NCBI GenBank assembly: GCA_027886175.1 | Contig: JAJNNQ010000075.1 | Location: 1,963,001 to 2,027,000 of the forward strand | DNA length: 64,000 nucleotides | From: Phylloscopus collybita | Taxonomy: Eukaryota > Chordata > Aves > Passeriformes > Phylloscopidae | Direction of reading: 5' to 3' | Shown: in pieces, positions 1-11,334 of the stretch | How the letters are laid out: every line of letters starts with the position of its first letter | Numbering within the stretch: the stretch's first letter is position 1 | Notes under the pieces: model-generated | Databases searched by the model: none | Told to the model about the DNA's origin: nothing | Seen by the model: only the letters and a program-made list of their open reading frames with translations | Made by a program: the position numbers and the translations under genes

Positions 1-605
1 CTTGGACACTTCCAGGGAAGGGGTAGCCCCAGATCCTCTGGGCAACCTCTGCCAGGCCCTCACCACCCCCCAAGGGAAGAATTTATTCCTTAGATCTATA
101 TCTACTCTATTTTAAAGATGTTCCCCCTTGTCCTGTTGCTCCATGCCCTTGTGAAGAATCCCTCTCAAACTTTCTTGTAACCTCTTTAGGTACCAGATGG
201 GGCTCCAAGATCTGCCTGGAATCTTCTCTTCTCCAGCCTAAACAACTCCAACTCCCTCAGCAACTCAGCCTCTCTCTGCCTTCATAGAAGAGCTGCTCCA
301 GCTCTCATGGCCTCCTCTGGACTTTCTCCAGCAGAACCACATCCTTCTTATCGTGGACCCCAGGCCTGGATGCCATGCTCCAAGTGTGGTCTCAGGAGAG
401 AACAGTATAGGGACAGAATTCTCCCTTCACCTGCTGCCCACACTGCCTTGGAAGCAGCCCAGGACAGGGTTGACTTTCTGGGATGCAGGTGCACAATTGC
501 CAGGTCATCTTGAGATTCTCATCAACTGAGACACCCAAATTGTTTTCCTCTCGAGTGGCTTTGATTCATCCTTCCTCATTTTTGGCCTGATGGTAGTGCT
601 TAAAC
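1..605 (-). mobile_element. CR1 LINE fragment, antisense, cut by window start
   Basis: Reading the plus strand gives the reverse complement of the CR1 3' region in order. The block 'CTTGGACACTTCCAGGG' comes first, then the 'CCTTGTCCTGTTGCTCCATG' block, 'CTTCTCTTCTCCAGCC', the 'GGCCTCCTCTGGACT' block and a 'GCAGCCCAGGACAGG' block. The last two belong to the end of ORF2. The 3' tail itself lies off the left edge. Matching fades after about 560-605. It is a diverged, dead copy, and short open frames here are shadows of it. Confidence 0.88.
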
Positions 606-821
606 TAAAATAGGAAGCACTCTGGACTTCCAGGTTTCTCCATACAGAAAAAGATTCATCTTGAGATCATGGCCCAGCTGATTTAACCTCAGGATTATTT
701 CCTTTACCTAAAGTAGGGAAGAAAAACTCTTCTTGCCAAAAACCAGCAGCAGACCTCAAAGTCTCACTCAAGACTCATCTAAGCTGGGTTTGCACCATGC
801 AACAGAGAACAAAAAGGCCCC

Positions 822-972
822 AAGTCTGCCGGAGTTCAGGAAACATTTGGACAAAGCTATCACGAACAAGGTGTGATTCTTGTTGTGTCCTGTGCAGGGA
901 CAGGAGCTGGACTCAATGATCCCTGTGGGTCCCTTCCAGCTCAGGATATTCCTTGATTCTGTGATTCTATCA
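822..972 (+). mobile_element. CR1 3'-end fragment, sense
   Basis: It runs from an 'AGTCTGCCGGAGTTCAGGAA' block through 'GTCCTGTGCAGGGACAGG' and 'GGGTCCCTTCCAGCTCAGG' to 'TTGATTCTGTGATTCTAT'. This is the 3' end of the CR1 subfamily whose tail is preceded by 'AACTCAGGATATTC'. Only about 150 bases remain, as is usual for 5'-truncated avian LINE copies. Confidence 0.85.
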
Positions 973-1271
973 GGGACACGTAACTGTCAGTGCAGCATCG
1001 TCCCAGTTTGGGACTGAAGGTGACACAGCTGAGCTCAGAGTATCCAGGCTTTTTTCCGGGCAATCAAAACCCATTCTGTACAACAGCTGGTGATATCTTC
1101 CTGTTTCTGCCTCATAAATCTACCTGTAAGTAAGGTCTTTTGTTTCCATTACTGGCACTGTCCCAGACCCTTCCATCTTAATACTTAAGACTTCCCAGAC
1201 TAAATTAATCCATGTCCAATATATAACAATTTATTCTTGCATCACTCTTGCACCATTCTTGCATAAGGGCT

Positions 1272-1373
1272 CTCAACATCCTGATCTGTGGGTGGCATCC
1301 CTGCCCACACATGGGGTTTGGAACTTTAACATCACTTCCAACCCAAGCCTTTCTATGATTATATAATTCTATA
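1272..1373 (+). mobile_element. CR1 3' tail fragment, sense, diverged
   Basis: The blocks 'CATCCCTGCCCACAC', 'CACTTCCAACCCAAGCC' and 'CTATGATTATATAATTCTAT' occur in CR1 order. The match is weak, with several substitutions and a short deletion, so this is an old copy. Confidence 0.7.
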
Positions 1374-1794
1374 ATCACAGTTCTCCCTCTGCCTAAAGAA
1401 TCCTTCTTTGTTCCTGGAGTTCACTTATATTAAAGAATAATCATATTCCATCTGAGCTGCCCCTACCCCAGGCTGTATAAAACACAAACACTCCAAGGTT
1501 TTTCTGCCTGGTAACCGCTCCATGCCACTGTTGGTTGGTCCTTCAGGACCATCTTGAAGTCACACTTGTTGTTTGTGGGAGCCAAGGACTTTGTACCCTG
1601 TAAGAGGCCTCAGTCTCTCCAAAGACCTCTCCTGAGAACCCCTCAGCTGAGGCAGCCCTGGGATGTTTGCTTTTCCAGGGCTGTATCGTTCTGTGATCAG
1701 CAAACACAACGTGCCCTTTTTACTCCCTCATTTTCCACTGCTCCAGCTTTAGAGCTGATTCTCTTGTTATTAATCCCCACACACACGACCTTAC
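1374..1794. other. Unique DNA, nothing recognised
   Basis: AT-rich sequence between two CR1 relics. A plus-strand frame of 85 codons at 1,554-1,811 has no recognisable domain and uses no conspicuous coding signal. No promoter, RNA gene or repeat was seen. Confidence 0.4.
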
Positions 1795-2560
1795 TCTTTG
1801 TCCCATTATAATTTTCAGTTCTCCATCCAATTCACCTCACTAATACACCAATCCTCTCCTGAATTGCCTGTACCTCCCAGCTTTGTGCTGTCTACAAAAG
1901 TCATTAGTAAAGCTCTATTTTTTAAGGCAGGGTCACCAATGGCAACATTAAATAAGATTAGTCTGAAGACAGAGCATTGTGAAACTCCACTAAAAACTGC
2001 CCTGCAAACTACAAGTTCTCCTCTCTTCAGAATCTCAGGTCATTTCTCTTTAGTAGTTACTTACCACATTAGTGTTTTGGAAATGATCCACATTTTCTCC
2101 AGTTAATAATATCCCATGTGGCACAATATTGATATTCATTGAAGTCTAAGTGGATTATGTCTAAAGCATTTTTCTCATCCATAAGAATTGGTTATCCTTT
2201 TTAAGGAAAGATATCAGACACAAACAGCCTTTGATAAATCTGTATTTCTTCCCATCTTGATTTATTTTCACCTCCTTTGGTCGTTCCTTTTCTTTAATTA
2301 TTCATCCATTTTTGTTTTCGGGAAGATTTATTCTAAAGCTTGCACATTTCTGGGTCTGGGTGGTTGCTTTTCTGCACTCATATATGGACGCTATATTTAA
2401 TATTTGACACACAGATGGAGCCACCCCCAAATTCATACATTTATTAAAGAGCTTTGAGATGGAGCACTGATTTCCTGAGCCAGCTCTTTCAAATATCAAG
2501 GATGCTGATTACCCGGCTCTGTATCTCCTCCCTTCTCCCTGGCTAAATGAAACTAGTTTA
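1795..2560 (-). mobile_element. Ancient CR1/L3-like ORF2 relic, antisense
   Basis: The plus strand carries, in the expected order, degraded reverse complements of the reverse-transcriptase part of an old amniote CR1/L3-type LINE. The phrase around 1,881-2,000 (CCCAGCTTTGTGCTGTCTAC, then GACAGAGCATTGTGAAACTC) is followed at 2,101-2,230 by the stretch where such elements read 'ATTGAAGTCTAAGTGGATTA'. It is far more diverged than the young CR1 copies nearby and full of stops and indels. It may continue weakly beyond 2,560. Identification is from remembered family structure, not an alignment. Confidence 0.6.
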
Positions 2561-3175
2561 GAGAGTTTTGTTTCCACTTTGGTAATAGAAATTTCCATGT
2601 CCACAGTCCTCTTCCCATTAATCATCTTGTCTTTTCTTAGCAGGTTCCACAGCAGAGTCCTTACAGAACACAGAGCTGAAATAGACCTTAAACTGCAGGG
2701 TCATATTTCCATTATCTTCAATGTCTGCCCTGTATTTCTTATTCCACATTTTCTTTCTGGTTTCATGTTTAAGTGCTGAAGAATCCTTGCTCCGTGTTTT
2801 AATTTTCCTTGTGAGGATTAATCTGAATTAACTTTTAGGAACGCTTGTGCCATCCCAGCACTTCTGAGCTCTAAAATGCAGTTTCCTCTTCTGAGTATTT
2901 TGCTCTTTGTAAGGTCTCTGCTTAATTTCACTTCTTTATTAAGGTGACTTCAGTAGAAGCAGTTCCCCTTCTGAGGAGCCTAATAAATCTCATCTTCACA
3001 AAACACAGATTGAAAAACACCTGTGGTGTTTTTTGTTTAGGAATTTTTTTTTTTTTTTACCTGCCAGGAGACAGATTTTGCTGAACCTTGAAATTGTTGC
3101 CTAAAGGACACACCTCCATCCTCTCCCATTATATTATCCCTTAGCTTTCACTAAAGTCTTATTCAAATATTTAAA
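2561..3175. other. AT-rich DNA, possible continuation of the old LINE relic
   Basis: No clear feature. An uninterrupted T-run lies near 3,047-3,058. The left part could be a further degraded extension of the preceding LINE relic, but I cannot show it. Confidence 0.3.
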
Positions 3176-3540
3176 ATAGAACCACAGAATATCCTGAGTT
3201 GGAAGGGACCCACAAGGATCATCAAGTCCAAATCCTGGCCCTGCACAGGACACCCCAAGAATCCCACACTGTTCCTGAGAGCCTTGCCTAAGCACTTCAT
3301 AAGCTCTGACAGGCTTGGGGCTGTGGCCACTTCTTTGAGGAGCCTGTTCCAGTGCCCAATCACCCTCTGGATGAAGAACTTTTTTCCTGATATCCAACCT
3401 AAACCTCCCCTGACTAAACTTCAGGCCATTCCTTCAGGCCCTGTCCCGGGTCTCTGGTCCAAGCTGAACAAGCCAAGTGACCTCACCCACTCCTCATATG
3501 GCTTCACCTCCAGACCCTCCACCATCTTCATTGCCAATGA
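3176..3540 (-). mobile_element. CR1 fragment, antisense, with internal deletion
   Basis: It begins at the inverted tail 'ATAGAACCACAGAATATCC', then 'GAGTTGGAAGGGACCCAC', and runs through a well-preserved 3' region. Near 3,450 the match jumps: about 50 consensus bases appear to be missing before 'AAGCTGAACAAGCCAAGTGA' resumes and continues to about 3,540. This is a different subfamily from the 'GGTTTGGGTTGGAAGGG' copies. The 114-codon plus-strand frame here is a shadow. Confidence 0.88.
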
Positions 3541-3934
3541 ATATTTCAGTAGCAGGAATCACCTTCAAGACATAAAGGAAGCAATCACTATTTTTACTTA
3601 TGAAGGTATCACTTTTTATTTTTCCTGAAAAAAGTTACCACTGCACCACATAGGATCTCCTACTTACTGAAGTTTCCATAATCACACAGGGCTATGGTGC
3701 CATTCAGAGTTCAGGTTTCATGTCACTCTGACTTCGTCCAGCTCCAGGCTGCTGCTGGAAGTGATTCCTGTCCTTTCTGCTGCCCCCACCTACAGAACTG
3801 CTCAGCCAAACGTGGGAAGGCACAGAAATGTGGAGCCAGGGCCAGCTAGGAAATGGAAGGAGCAGGACCAGCTGCACTTCTGGTGGCAGCCCACGCTGAG
3901 ATCAGAGTGTAACACAGGTCAGAACCCTAAGTCA

Positions 3935-4062
3935 GGAGCATTTAAAACACTCCCAGACACATGGTGGGTGTCTTGTGCAGGGCCAGGAGCTGGACTCCAT
4001 GTTCCTTACAACTAAAGGTCCCTTTCAACTCAGGATATTCTATAATTCTATGATATTCTATA
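3935..4062 (+). mobile_element. CR1 3'-end fragment, sense
   Basis: The blocks 'GTCTTGTGCAGGGCCAGGAG', 'GGTCCCTTTCAACTCAGG' and a tail 'ATATTCTATAATTCTATGA' are present. It is the same subfamily as the copy at 822-972, in the same orientation. About 11 extra bases are inserted before the 'GGTCCCTTT' block. Confidence 0.82.
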
Positions 4063-4888
4063 CTCCCAATAAATGGATTAAGTGGCCCACATTTAATTCT
4101 GTTATGTTTGAAACTATATCACTTTAAGATTAAGAGGTCTGGCTCATTCAAGCACCAATTCATTAATATCTTAAGCTAGTGGACTATGAAAAACATTTTC
4201 CAAAGTGAATCATTCTCCTTTTTTGCATTTATCATGCTGATGAATGCAGGTATCCTCTCTCCTAGCACTGTATTATTTCAATGGCCTGCAGGTGTGTAGA
4301 TTTGTATCTCACTTTATCAAATCTGTCTGAGAAAAATAAAAAGAATACACTAACTCATTAAAATTAGAGTGCCAGCCTCACTCTGATTTCACATTCTTTA
4401 ATCAGGCTGATCAATAGACTTCAGCTCCAATCTCCAAACAGATAAATAACTAAGTAAAACAATTTCCAAAAAAAGTTTTATTCTGATGATATGCAAGTAA
4501 ATGAAAACACTAATTTCGATTTTATATAAAGCCTTCAGGATACATTATTCAAAAGCACTTTGTGAACTGACATAGGAAATTGATCCAGGGATTATTGACT
4601 CAGTAGAAGTTCTTCCATTGACTTCACATTAACTCTGGACCAGGATTGGAATGCAGCTGATTCAGGACTGAGGTGATCCAGTTCTGATCCAGGGTGGAGG
4701 TGCTATCCAACAGCACAACAACAATTGCTGTGTAAAATTTTGGGACACATTGTCTTAGCGAGTTATGTCATGGTTTGAATTCTTGGTGAAATTTAAGTGG
4801 GCAGATTAAAACCCTTCAGCTTGTCACTCAGCCTAAGACTAAAATGCCCTTTCTTAATAGTCCTCATCTGTTCTACTGACTGCAAGTG
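4063..4888. other. Unique AT-rich DNA, nothing recognised
   Basis: No repeat family, promoter or credible open frame was recognised. The composition is ordinary intergenic. Confidence 0.4.
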
Positions 4889-5245
4889 ATTATGGAATAG
4901 TTTGGGTTGGAAGGGACCTTAAAGATCCTCTGGTTCCAAACCCCTGCCATGGTCAGGGACACCTTCCACCAGACCAGACCACCACTTAATCCCCATCCAG
5001 CCTGGCCTGGAACACTTCCAGGGATGGGGCAGCCACAGCTTCTTTGGGCACCCTGTGCCAGCGCCTCAGCACCCTTACAGGGAACAATTTCTCCCAAATA
5101 TCCCATCTAACCCTGCCCTCTGACAGTGGGAAACCATTTCCCCTTGTCCTGGCACTCCATGCCCTTGTTCAAAATGCCTCTCCAGCCCTTTTGGAGCCCC
5201 TTTAGCTACTGAAGGGTGCTCTAAGGTTACCCCAGAACCTGGAGT
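4889..5245 (-). mobile_element. CR1 3' region, antisense
   Basis: The inverted tail 'GATTATGGAATAG' is followed by 'TTTGGGTTGGAAGGGACC', 'TGCCATGGTCAGGGACACC', 'CTTCCAGGGATGGGGCAGCC' and 'CCTTGTCCTGGCACTCCATG', in CR1 order. A well-preserved copy. The element probably continues as the separate block at 5,495-5,585 after about 250 diverged or inserted bases. Confidence 0.9.
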
Positions 5246-5494
5246 GGGGGAAAGATATTTTTAAGATTTGGTTGTTTTTTGGATTTTTTTTCCTCATTAT
5301 CATACCCTGATTTCATTGGTAATAAATCCTATTAATTTTTGCCAAGTTGTGTCTGTTTTGCCCATGATGGTGATAGGCGTTTTCTCCCTGACCTTACCTC
5401 AAAGCATGAGTCGTCGTGTTATCTCTCCCCTGCCCAGTTAAAGAAGGGGAGTGACAGAGGGATTTTGGTGGGCATCTGGTGTCCACTCAGGGTC

Positions 5495-5585
5495 AACCCA
5501 CAACCACAGAGTGCTCCAGGTGGGGTCTCACCACAGCAGAGAGGGGGAATCACCTCCCTCAACCAGCTAGCCATGCTGCTTTACA
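5495..5585 (-). mobile_element. CR1 ORF2-end block, antisense, likely part of the preceding copy
   Basis: The blocks 'CCAGGTGGGGTCTCACCACA' and 'GGGGGAATCACCTCCCTCAA' match the CR1 segment upstream of its 3' UTR. They have the orientation and order expected if this is the same insertion as 4,889-5,245. The intervening T-rich, non-CR1-like sequence (5,246-5,494) may be a later insertion or simple divergence. Confidence 0.75.
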
Positions 5586-6884
5586 TAGAGGGAACTTTAA
5601 CTAATTTGGGATCCAGAGATTCCCTATAATGCAGCATCCTTCCGGCCACAAACTGGAACATCTCTTCAGCTTTGAAGCAGAGAAGGCTTTACCTTGTGGA
5701 TGCCTCTTTTGCACCATCCAGCCTCTTCCTTGGAGGTCTGCCATCAGTGACAGCTTTGAAATGGCTGAATAACCAGGATATTTTAAGGAAGGTAAATTTA
5801 CTGAAGGTGGGGATGAAGCACTAGAAATGCCCAGACACTGCAGCACAGACCCAGGTGGAATGTGCCAGTCTCAGTGTGGCTGTGTGTCCTCTCCAGTCAG
5901 AAGCACTTCACAGACCTGTGCTCATCTCTCCCACTCACATAACACAAAGAATAAACTCTGTCCTAATGAGAGCAGGGTTTATTTGCACTTAGCATTTATT
6001 TCCTTTTAGAAAAAAGATGCTCAGGCTGAAAAGAATCGGTGATAAAACCTCTCCTCTGAAATACAGAGTTGTAGCTCACTACAATAGTTAGTAAAAGCTC
6101 ATTTTTAAGAAGAAAGGCAAAGTAATTTTCAAATCCCTAGGCAATCTATTCAAGAGCAGGGATGAGGCTCAACAACATTACAAAGGCCATCGCTGAGGGA
6201 GGTAACATCTATTATTTCATCGGACACCCTCTAGGAAAAAGCTCTTCCATATGAGGATTACGGAAATTCAAGCAAATTCCCTCTTTATCACATCAGACAC
6301 GAGTGTTTTGTTTAACCTTAAAGGTCCTCTGCAGTATATTTTTACACCCTTTTCATGCTCTCCCCCAAGAGGTTGCCTAGGATCCCCTCTTTCATGAGCT
6401 GCAATGTCATGTCGCTTTTTTGGCTGTTTCCTTCATTGGCTTTATGGAGCTTTAGGGCCCTTTTTTCACACAAGAGCACAGCTTTGCCTAGCAGGATAGA
6501 AAGCAGCTTTAACCCAGCTGCACGATTAGCACATTTTTCTAGGACATGGGAATGGTGGATTGGAAACTTCCCAACCCGTGAGACTTGAGTCCAAACCACC
6601 CACTTCCTACACAAGGAAGATAATCTCTATTATATTGCAAAAAGGACAGATTTTGCATTACCATACAGTCAGGACTGTGTCACTGGTGATCATTACATGC
6701 ACCCACAACATGCTTTTGAGATGAGCATCCCTGGGGTGCTGGAGAAGAGAACCAGAGTCCTGAATCTCATGAAGTGCTGGGAAGGAATGGCTCAGCACTG
6801 CAGAGAGAGCAGCACCTCTGGATATGCACTGGAGAAAATTTTAGATTTCTAACATTTAACACTTCCCATCCCTGGACTCCCTAT
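5586..6884. other. Unique DNA, nothing recognised
   Basis: Frames of 60-90 codons on both strands lack recognisable domains. No CpG clustering, RNA gene or repeat was seen. Confidence 0.4.
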
Positions 6885-6982
6885 CCCTGGGGCTCTTTGA
6901 GATCAGGCTGGATGGGGTTCTGAGTAATCTGGTCTAGTGGAAGGTGTCCCTGCCCATAGAAATAAGATGATCTTCAAGGTGT
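6885..6982 (+). mobile_element. CR1 3' fragment lacking its tail, sense
   Basis: 'GATCAGGCTGGATGGGGTTC', 'AATCTGGTCTAGTGGAAGG' and 'TGTCCCTGCCCATAG' follow CR1 order. The sequence then degrades before the terminal 'CCAACCC..ATTCTATGA' part, so the 3' tail has been lost. Confidence 0.75.
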
Positions 6983-9237
6983 CTGTAGAAGCCTAGAAGA
7001 TAAAGGGGGCTGATGTTTATCCCTCAAAGACCAAGAGCTGCAGAGCAGTGGAGCCAGCCAAGGACTGTTGTGGCTGGCAGAAAGGGCTATATGAAGGTAG
7101 AGCAGCACTTTTGGGGACAAACATCCTTTTTTTGGGTCCTGGAGCTCAGCACAGCCCAAGCACAGGAATGAGGTTGAGAACTGGTGTAAGGAGAGGGACA
7201 AGACTATCCAAGATCCCAGAAGCATCTGACCCATTTCCAGACAGGTCTAGAAGAACAGGCTAGTTCAGTGGATGACAACTAATTTGCATAGAAAGTGAAA
7301 AATTTATCTCCAATATGGGGAAAATTTATCCATAAAAAAGTACCCTCCTGAAGTCTGGGCGCATGGGCACCCCAGGACTCTGGACACCCCATCAGCTGGA
7401 TCAGCACTGGAGCCAGGACTGGAGATCCATCCTCCCTTCCTTCCCTCCCTTTAATTCATCTCTCCCTCTTCCCATCCACTCTATCCACTTATCCAGAACC
7501 CACTGCCAGTGTTTACACAGGAGGTCAGGGAGTAACTTACATCAATTTCTACACCATGTGTGCAATTTACCTATAAAACTTTGTAAACTTTGTCTGACTA
7601 TTGCTGTTCCTTTTGCCCAGAAGCATCTACAAATATTGAGTGCTCCCTTTCCCTTAAGAATGGGATGTCACAGTTCCTTCCAACATTAAACATTATACAA
7701 TTCTAATAGGAAAAGCATTGGCATTTATGGACACAGGTACCTAAAAACCCCTAAGAAATCTTTTCTCAGACAGTTTTGCAGAGTAACCATCCCAACCTTC
7801 TTCATGAAACAGGACCTAATTGCTAAAATTTCTTAATTTGGACCTCATTTCCAGTGCTAGAAAGCAACCAGAGATCCAATCAGTATTGGCAACCTGTACT
7901 ACAATCACCTTGTTAGCCAAAGTGCTTCGTGTGGGTCTGGGTGATATCTTGTTGTCTGATTTCTTGCTCCCACTATTGCTATATGCAGTCACGACACTGA
8001 GAAATTTTAGGAGGAATTTTAGCAACATAAATAAGGGCAAAGGAAAGCATATTTTCCTGATCACAGACTATCTGCCAGCCATTCAGATGGGAGGGGAGGA
8101 GCTGCTAAATTTAATTAAAGCATATGTTCTTGGGCTTTGCAGTGGGATATCCTCAAGTCTCCCTTACCTTGTCTCTTTTCCAGGTCACTTACAAAGTTTA
8201 AATCACATTGAAAGGTTTTCGTTTCACTACCATACAATATTTTTTCTTCACTTCCTCCAGAGAAATCATACAGAGATCCCTAGCAATAAGATATTAAGAC
8301 CATTTGCAAGAGGACAGCAAAATTAAGATGCTTGTAGGATCAATCAGGAAAGCAGTTACCACCTATTAAAGGTATTAAGAAATGTAAGATGATTCCATTT
8401 ATCGTTTGAAGACACAGAGGTAGATGGAAGATTAGAAGAGACCCATGATGAGCAGCCTGTGGTCACAGCCCAAATGGGCATCAATGACACAGGTAAGGGA
8501 GGTCCTGTGTGTGGAAGCAAAAATTAGAAACCAAAAAGAAGGTGATGTTCTATGAAGTGTTTCCTTATCTCTTGCAGGTGCAGAGGGACTGGTGGAGAGG
8601 CAGAGCATGAATGTAAGATAATTTCAGGTTCATATGACATGTGTAGAGTATCAAAATCCAGTACAGGAGAGACAGAGTTCACCTGAGGCATGGTCACTTA
8701 AAATCAGGGAGGTTGGGAGGGAGCTTTTAAAGTGGGGAGTGGGGAAAGCCAAACCAGAGCATATGGTTTGGGATGACATTTCTAAAGATGAAGACACAGG
8801 CTGAGGTACCTCTCAATAAAGAATAGGTCATGGGAGGTAAATATTCAAGCAGAAAATGGAAAACAAAAAGTTTGACATTTGAAAAGGTTGTCAAGACAGG
8901 AGCTAATGTGGCAGTAGGTGTTTTACTATGTAAATGCTGGAAACCTCAGAAATGCAGGCAATGGAACTGGCCTTTCTGAGCCTGGATGAGGAGATGGAAA
9001 TACACGGATCAAAAACGTGGTGAATGGAAACCAATCAAAGGGACACTGCATCAAACAAGCCAGATGCTGGCAGGAGAGAGGAAAAGACATCAACAAGAAT
9101 CTCTATGAACTGAAACTCCAGGCCAAGACAGAGCAATGCACCATTGGGCCAACAGCTCTTCTTACACACCTGTCCAGTGGTACTGACTGATGTCAAAAAA
9201 CAACAACAACAAAAGGTAGGAATGGCAGGAAGTGGAA
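6983..9237. other. Unique DNA without recognised genes
   Basis: The longest frame is 168 codons (7,820-8,326, plus strand). It has no domain I recognise and overlaps an opposite-strand frame. A very short CR1-tail-like stretch (7,665-7,705: 'GTTCCTTCCAACATTAAACA') is too weak to call. Confidence 0.4.
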
Positions 9238-9855
9238 TCATAAAATCATAGAATGGGTTGGGTTGTGAGGGACATTAAAGATCATCTCATTCAACCCCTT
9301 TGCCATGGGCAGGGTCTGTCTTCTACTATTCCAGGCTGCTCCAAACCATTTCCAACCTGGCCTTGAACAATTCCAGGGATGGGGCAGCCACAGCTTCTCT
9401 GGGCAACCTGTGCCAGGGCCTCCCAACCTTCATGGGAAGAATTTCTTCCAAAAATCCAGTGTAAATATCTCACCTTTTAATTTAAAAGATTCTATCACAA
9501 TAGGCTATGGTAAAAAGTCTTTCCTGTGAGCTCACTTTAGGTACAGGAAAGGCCTCTAAGGTCTCACCTGAGGTTTCTTTGCTCAGCTGGGCTAAACAAT
9601 CCCAACTCTCTCAATCTGTCTCTCAGCAGAGGTGCTCCAGTTTTCTGGGCATCTTCATGTCCTCCTCTGGACTCGTTCCAACAGGACCACATCCCTCTTA
9701 TCTCGGGGTCCCAAGAGCTGGAAACAGAGCTCCAAGTAGGGTCTCACCAGAGTGGGGTAGGGGGGCAGAATCCCATCTGCTGACATGAGAGCCACACTTC
9801 TGCTGCAGCCCAGGACATGGCTTCTCATCCACCAGCATTCTGGGTGATTTCAGTT
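9238..9855 (-). mobile_element. CR1 3' region, antisense, long copy
   Basis: It starts at the inverted tail 'TCATAAAATCATAGAATGG' and runs through all the 3'-UTR blocks into the end of ORF2. The ORF2 blocks are 'CATCCCTCTTATCTCGGGG', 'GGGTCTCACCAGAGTGGGG' and 'GCAGCCCAGGACATGGCTTC'. With over 600 bases it is one of the longest copies here. It is 5'-truncated and has several indels, so it cannot code. Confidence 0.9.
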
Positions 9856-10384
9856 CCCTCCATGGAGACTGAGCAAAGGTCACATCTGAGTCTGAAGCAG
9901 CAGCTGGGTGACTGATCCCAGAAGAAGGTATGCAACCCCTGGCCTGCTATAAAAATCTACTTCAAAATCTCATCATGAAGTCAGCATTCTGCAGCAAATT
10001 CCTCAGTGTACCTTGCATCAACATCCCAACGGGAGCAAAGGGGCCGAGCATCCACCAAAGCTCTGTTCAAACCCACCAGCAGGACTGCGTAGAGAAAAGC
10101 TCTTAAAGAAAAGTTAAAAAGGGAAGTTAAAGGAATTAAATCCTTACAGGTGTTGACAGTACTGTCAGGGTGTTGAGTAGGAAACAAGCCACTGATGTGC
10201 TGCTGGTTTGCTGTTGGAGAAAAAAAACCTGAGCAAGCGTGGTTTAACAGGAGGGTAAAACTAATATTAGAAATAAGAAAGAAATATGGAACAAACAGGG
10301 GTGATAAACATCCCAGACCCACTTTGAGAGGATTCAGGGAAGAGCCTGCCTGAAAAAAAATAAATTGGATTAAAACACAGAATA
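9856..10384. other. Unique or strongly degraded DNA
   Basis: A minus-strand frame of 113 codons (9,981-10,322) has a hydrophobic middle but no homology I recognise. The right part leads into the old LINE relic and may belong to it. Confidence 0.35.
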
Positions 10385-10620
10385 ACTACAGACAAAACAG
10401 CAGGGCTGGATATATTTACCCAAGAGTTTTAGAGCAAATAAAAAATTAAATATCTGAATTATTAACAACAATGTGCAATGTTTCACTTAAAGTGTCCCTG
10501 GTATGTGAAGACTGGAGAGGATCCAGGACAGATCCAGGGAACTGCAAACTTATAAACCTGACATCTGAACCAGACAAATTATCTGAAACTTTGATGAAGG
10601 AAGGTAAAAAGGTTTCTCTT
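10385..10620 (+). mobile_element. Ancient CR1-type ORF2 (reverse transcriptase) relic, sense
   Basis: 'AAACAGCAGGGCTGGATATA' followed by 'TTACCCAAGAGTTTTAGAGC' resembles the 'KSAGPDGI..PRVLREL' coding segment of CR1-like reverse transcriptase. About 150 bases later, 'GATCCAGGGAACTGCAAAC' translates as DPGNCKLINLTSEPDKLSE, close to the family's 'DPGNYRP.SLTS..GK' motif. Both occur in the right order and orientation. The copy is heavily mutated and not functional. Called from motif order only. Confidence 0.55.
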
Positions 10621-11334
10621 ATGGTTAATTGCACCTTAGAGAATTCTTGGGGTTTTTTTAAATGGGTTAAAAGGGTGTAAATAACCCAGGAAAATTATTT
10701 TGGATATCCAAAAAGAGGTTAACAAAAGGTATTTAAAGGAAATAGGCAGCCTTGGGATAAGATCATCCTCTTATCTGGTCTTGAGTGATATAAATAATCT
10801 TTTAAAGCCAGGAAGCAAAGGGTGGGAGTAACAAGTTGGTTTCTGCTAATGCAAGGACTCGTGTCTTTAAATGAAGGTAATGGGAACTAAAAACAAAGAA
10901 GGTTTTTCATGGAGCAGGTGTCAGTCATGAAAAATATAAATGGACATTTTTATGGGCTAAAATCTGGGTGGGAGCTGGAGGAAGGAATCAGCAAGGATCA
11001 CAACAGGGCCAGAAAATCTAGGGGCTGAAAGTAGCTGGAGATTGGCAAAATGGTGATAAGAATCTCCCCTGTGCTCCTTTGGCACCCACTTTTGGTGAGG
11101 GGAGAAGATGGGTCAAATGTACATGGCTCTAAAACAACACAGATTTTTAAAAAGTGTTCATTTTAAAGCAGAATGGGTTTGAATTTCTTATGGGCTTAAT
11201 CAATCCATCCCTTCCCACTGAAGGGGGAATCAATTGTCCAGCAGAGTAGATTGCCCTACAGAATACAGAGGCTTCAGGAGACTCTTTAGTCCCTCCCTTC
11301 ATCAAGTCAACCATCACCAAAAAAACCCACTTCC
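10621..11334. other. Unique or degraded DNA
   Basis: AT-rich sequence between two ancient LINE relics of opposite orientation. No gene, promoter or recent repeat was seen. Confidence 0.35.

Noticed and set aside
7665..7705. Possible CR1 tail (GTTCCTTCCAACATTAAACA..ATTCTA)
   Set aside because: Only about 35 weakly matching bases. Could be chance.
7820..8326. 168-codon plus-strand frame as a gene
   Set aside because: No recognisable family, an overlapping opposite-strand frame, and ordinary AT-rich composition.
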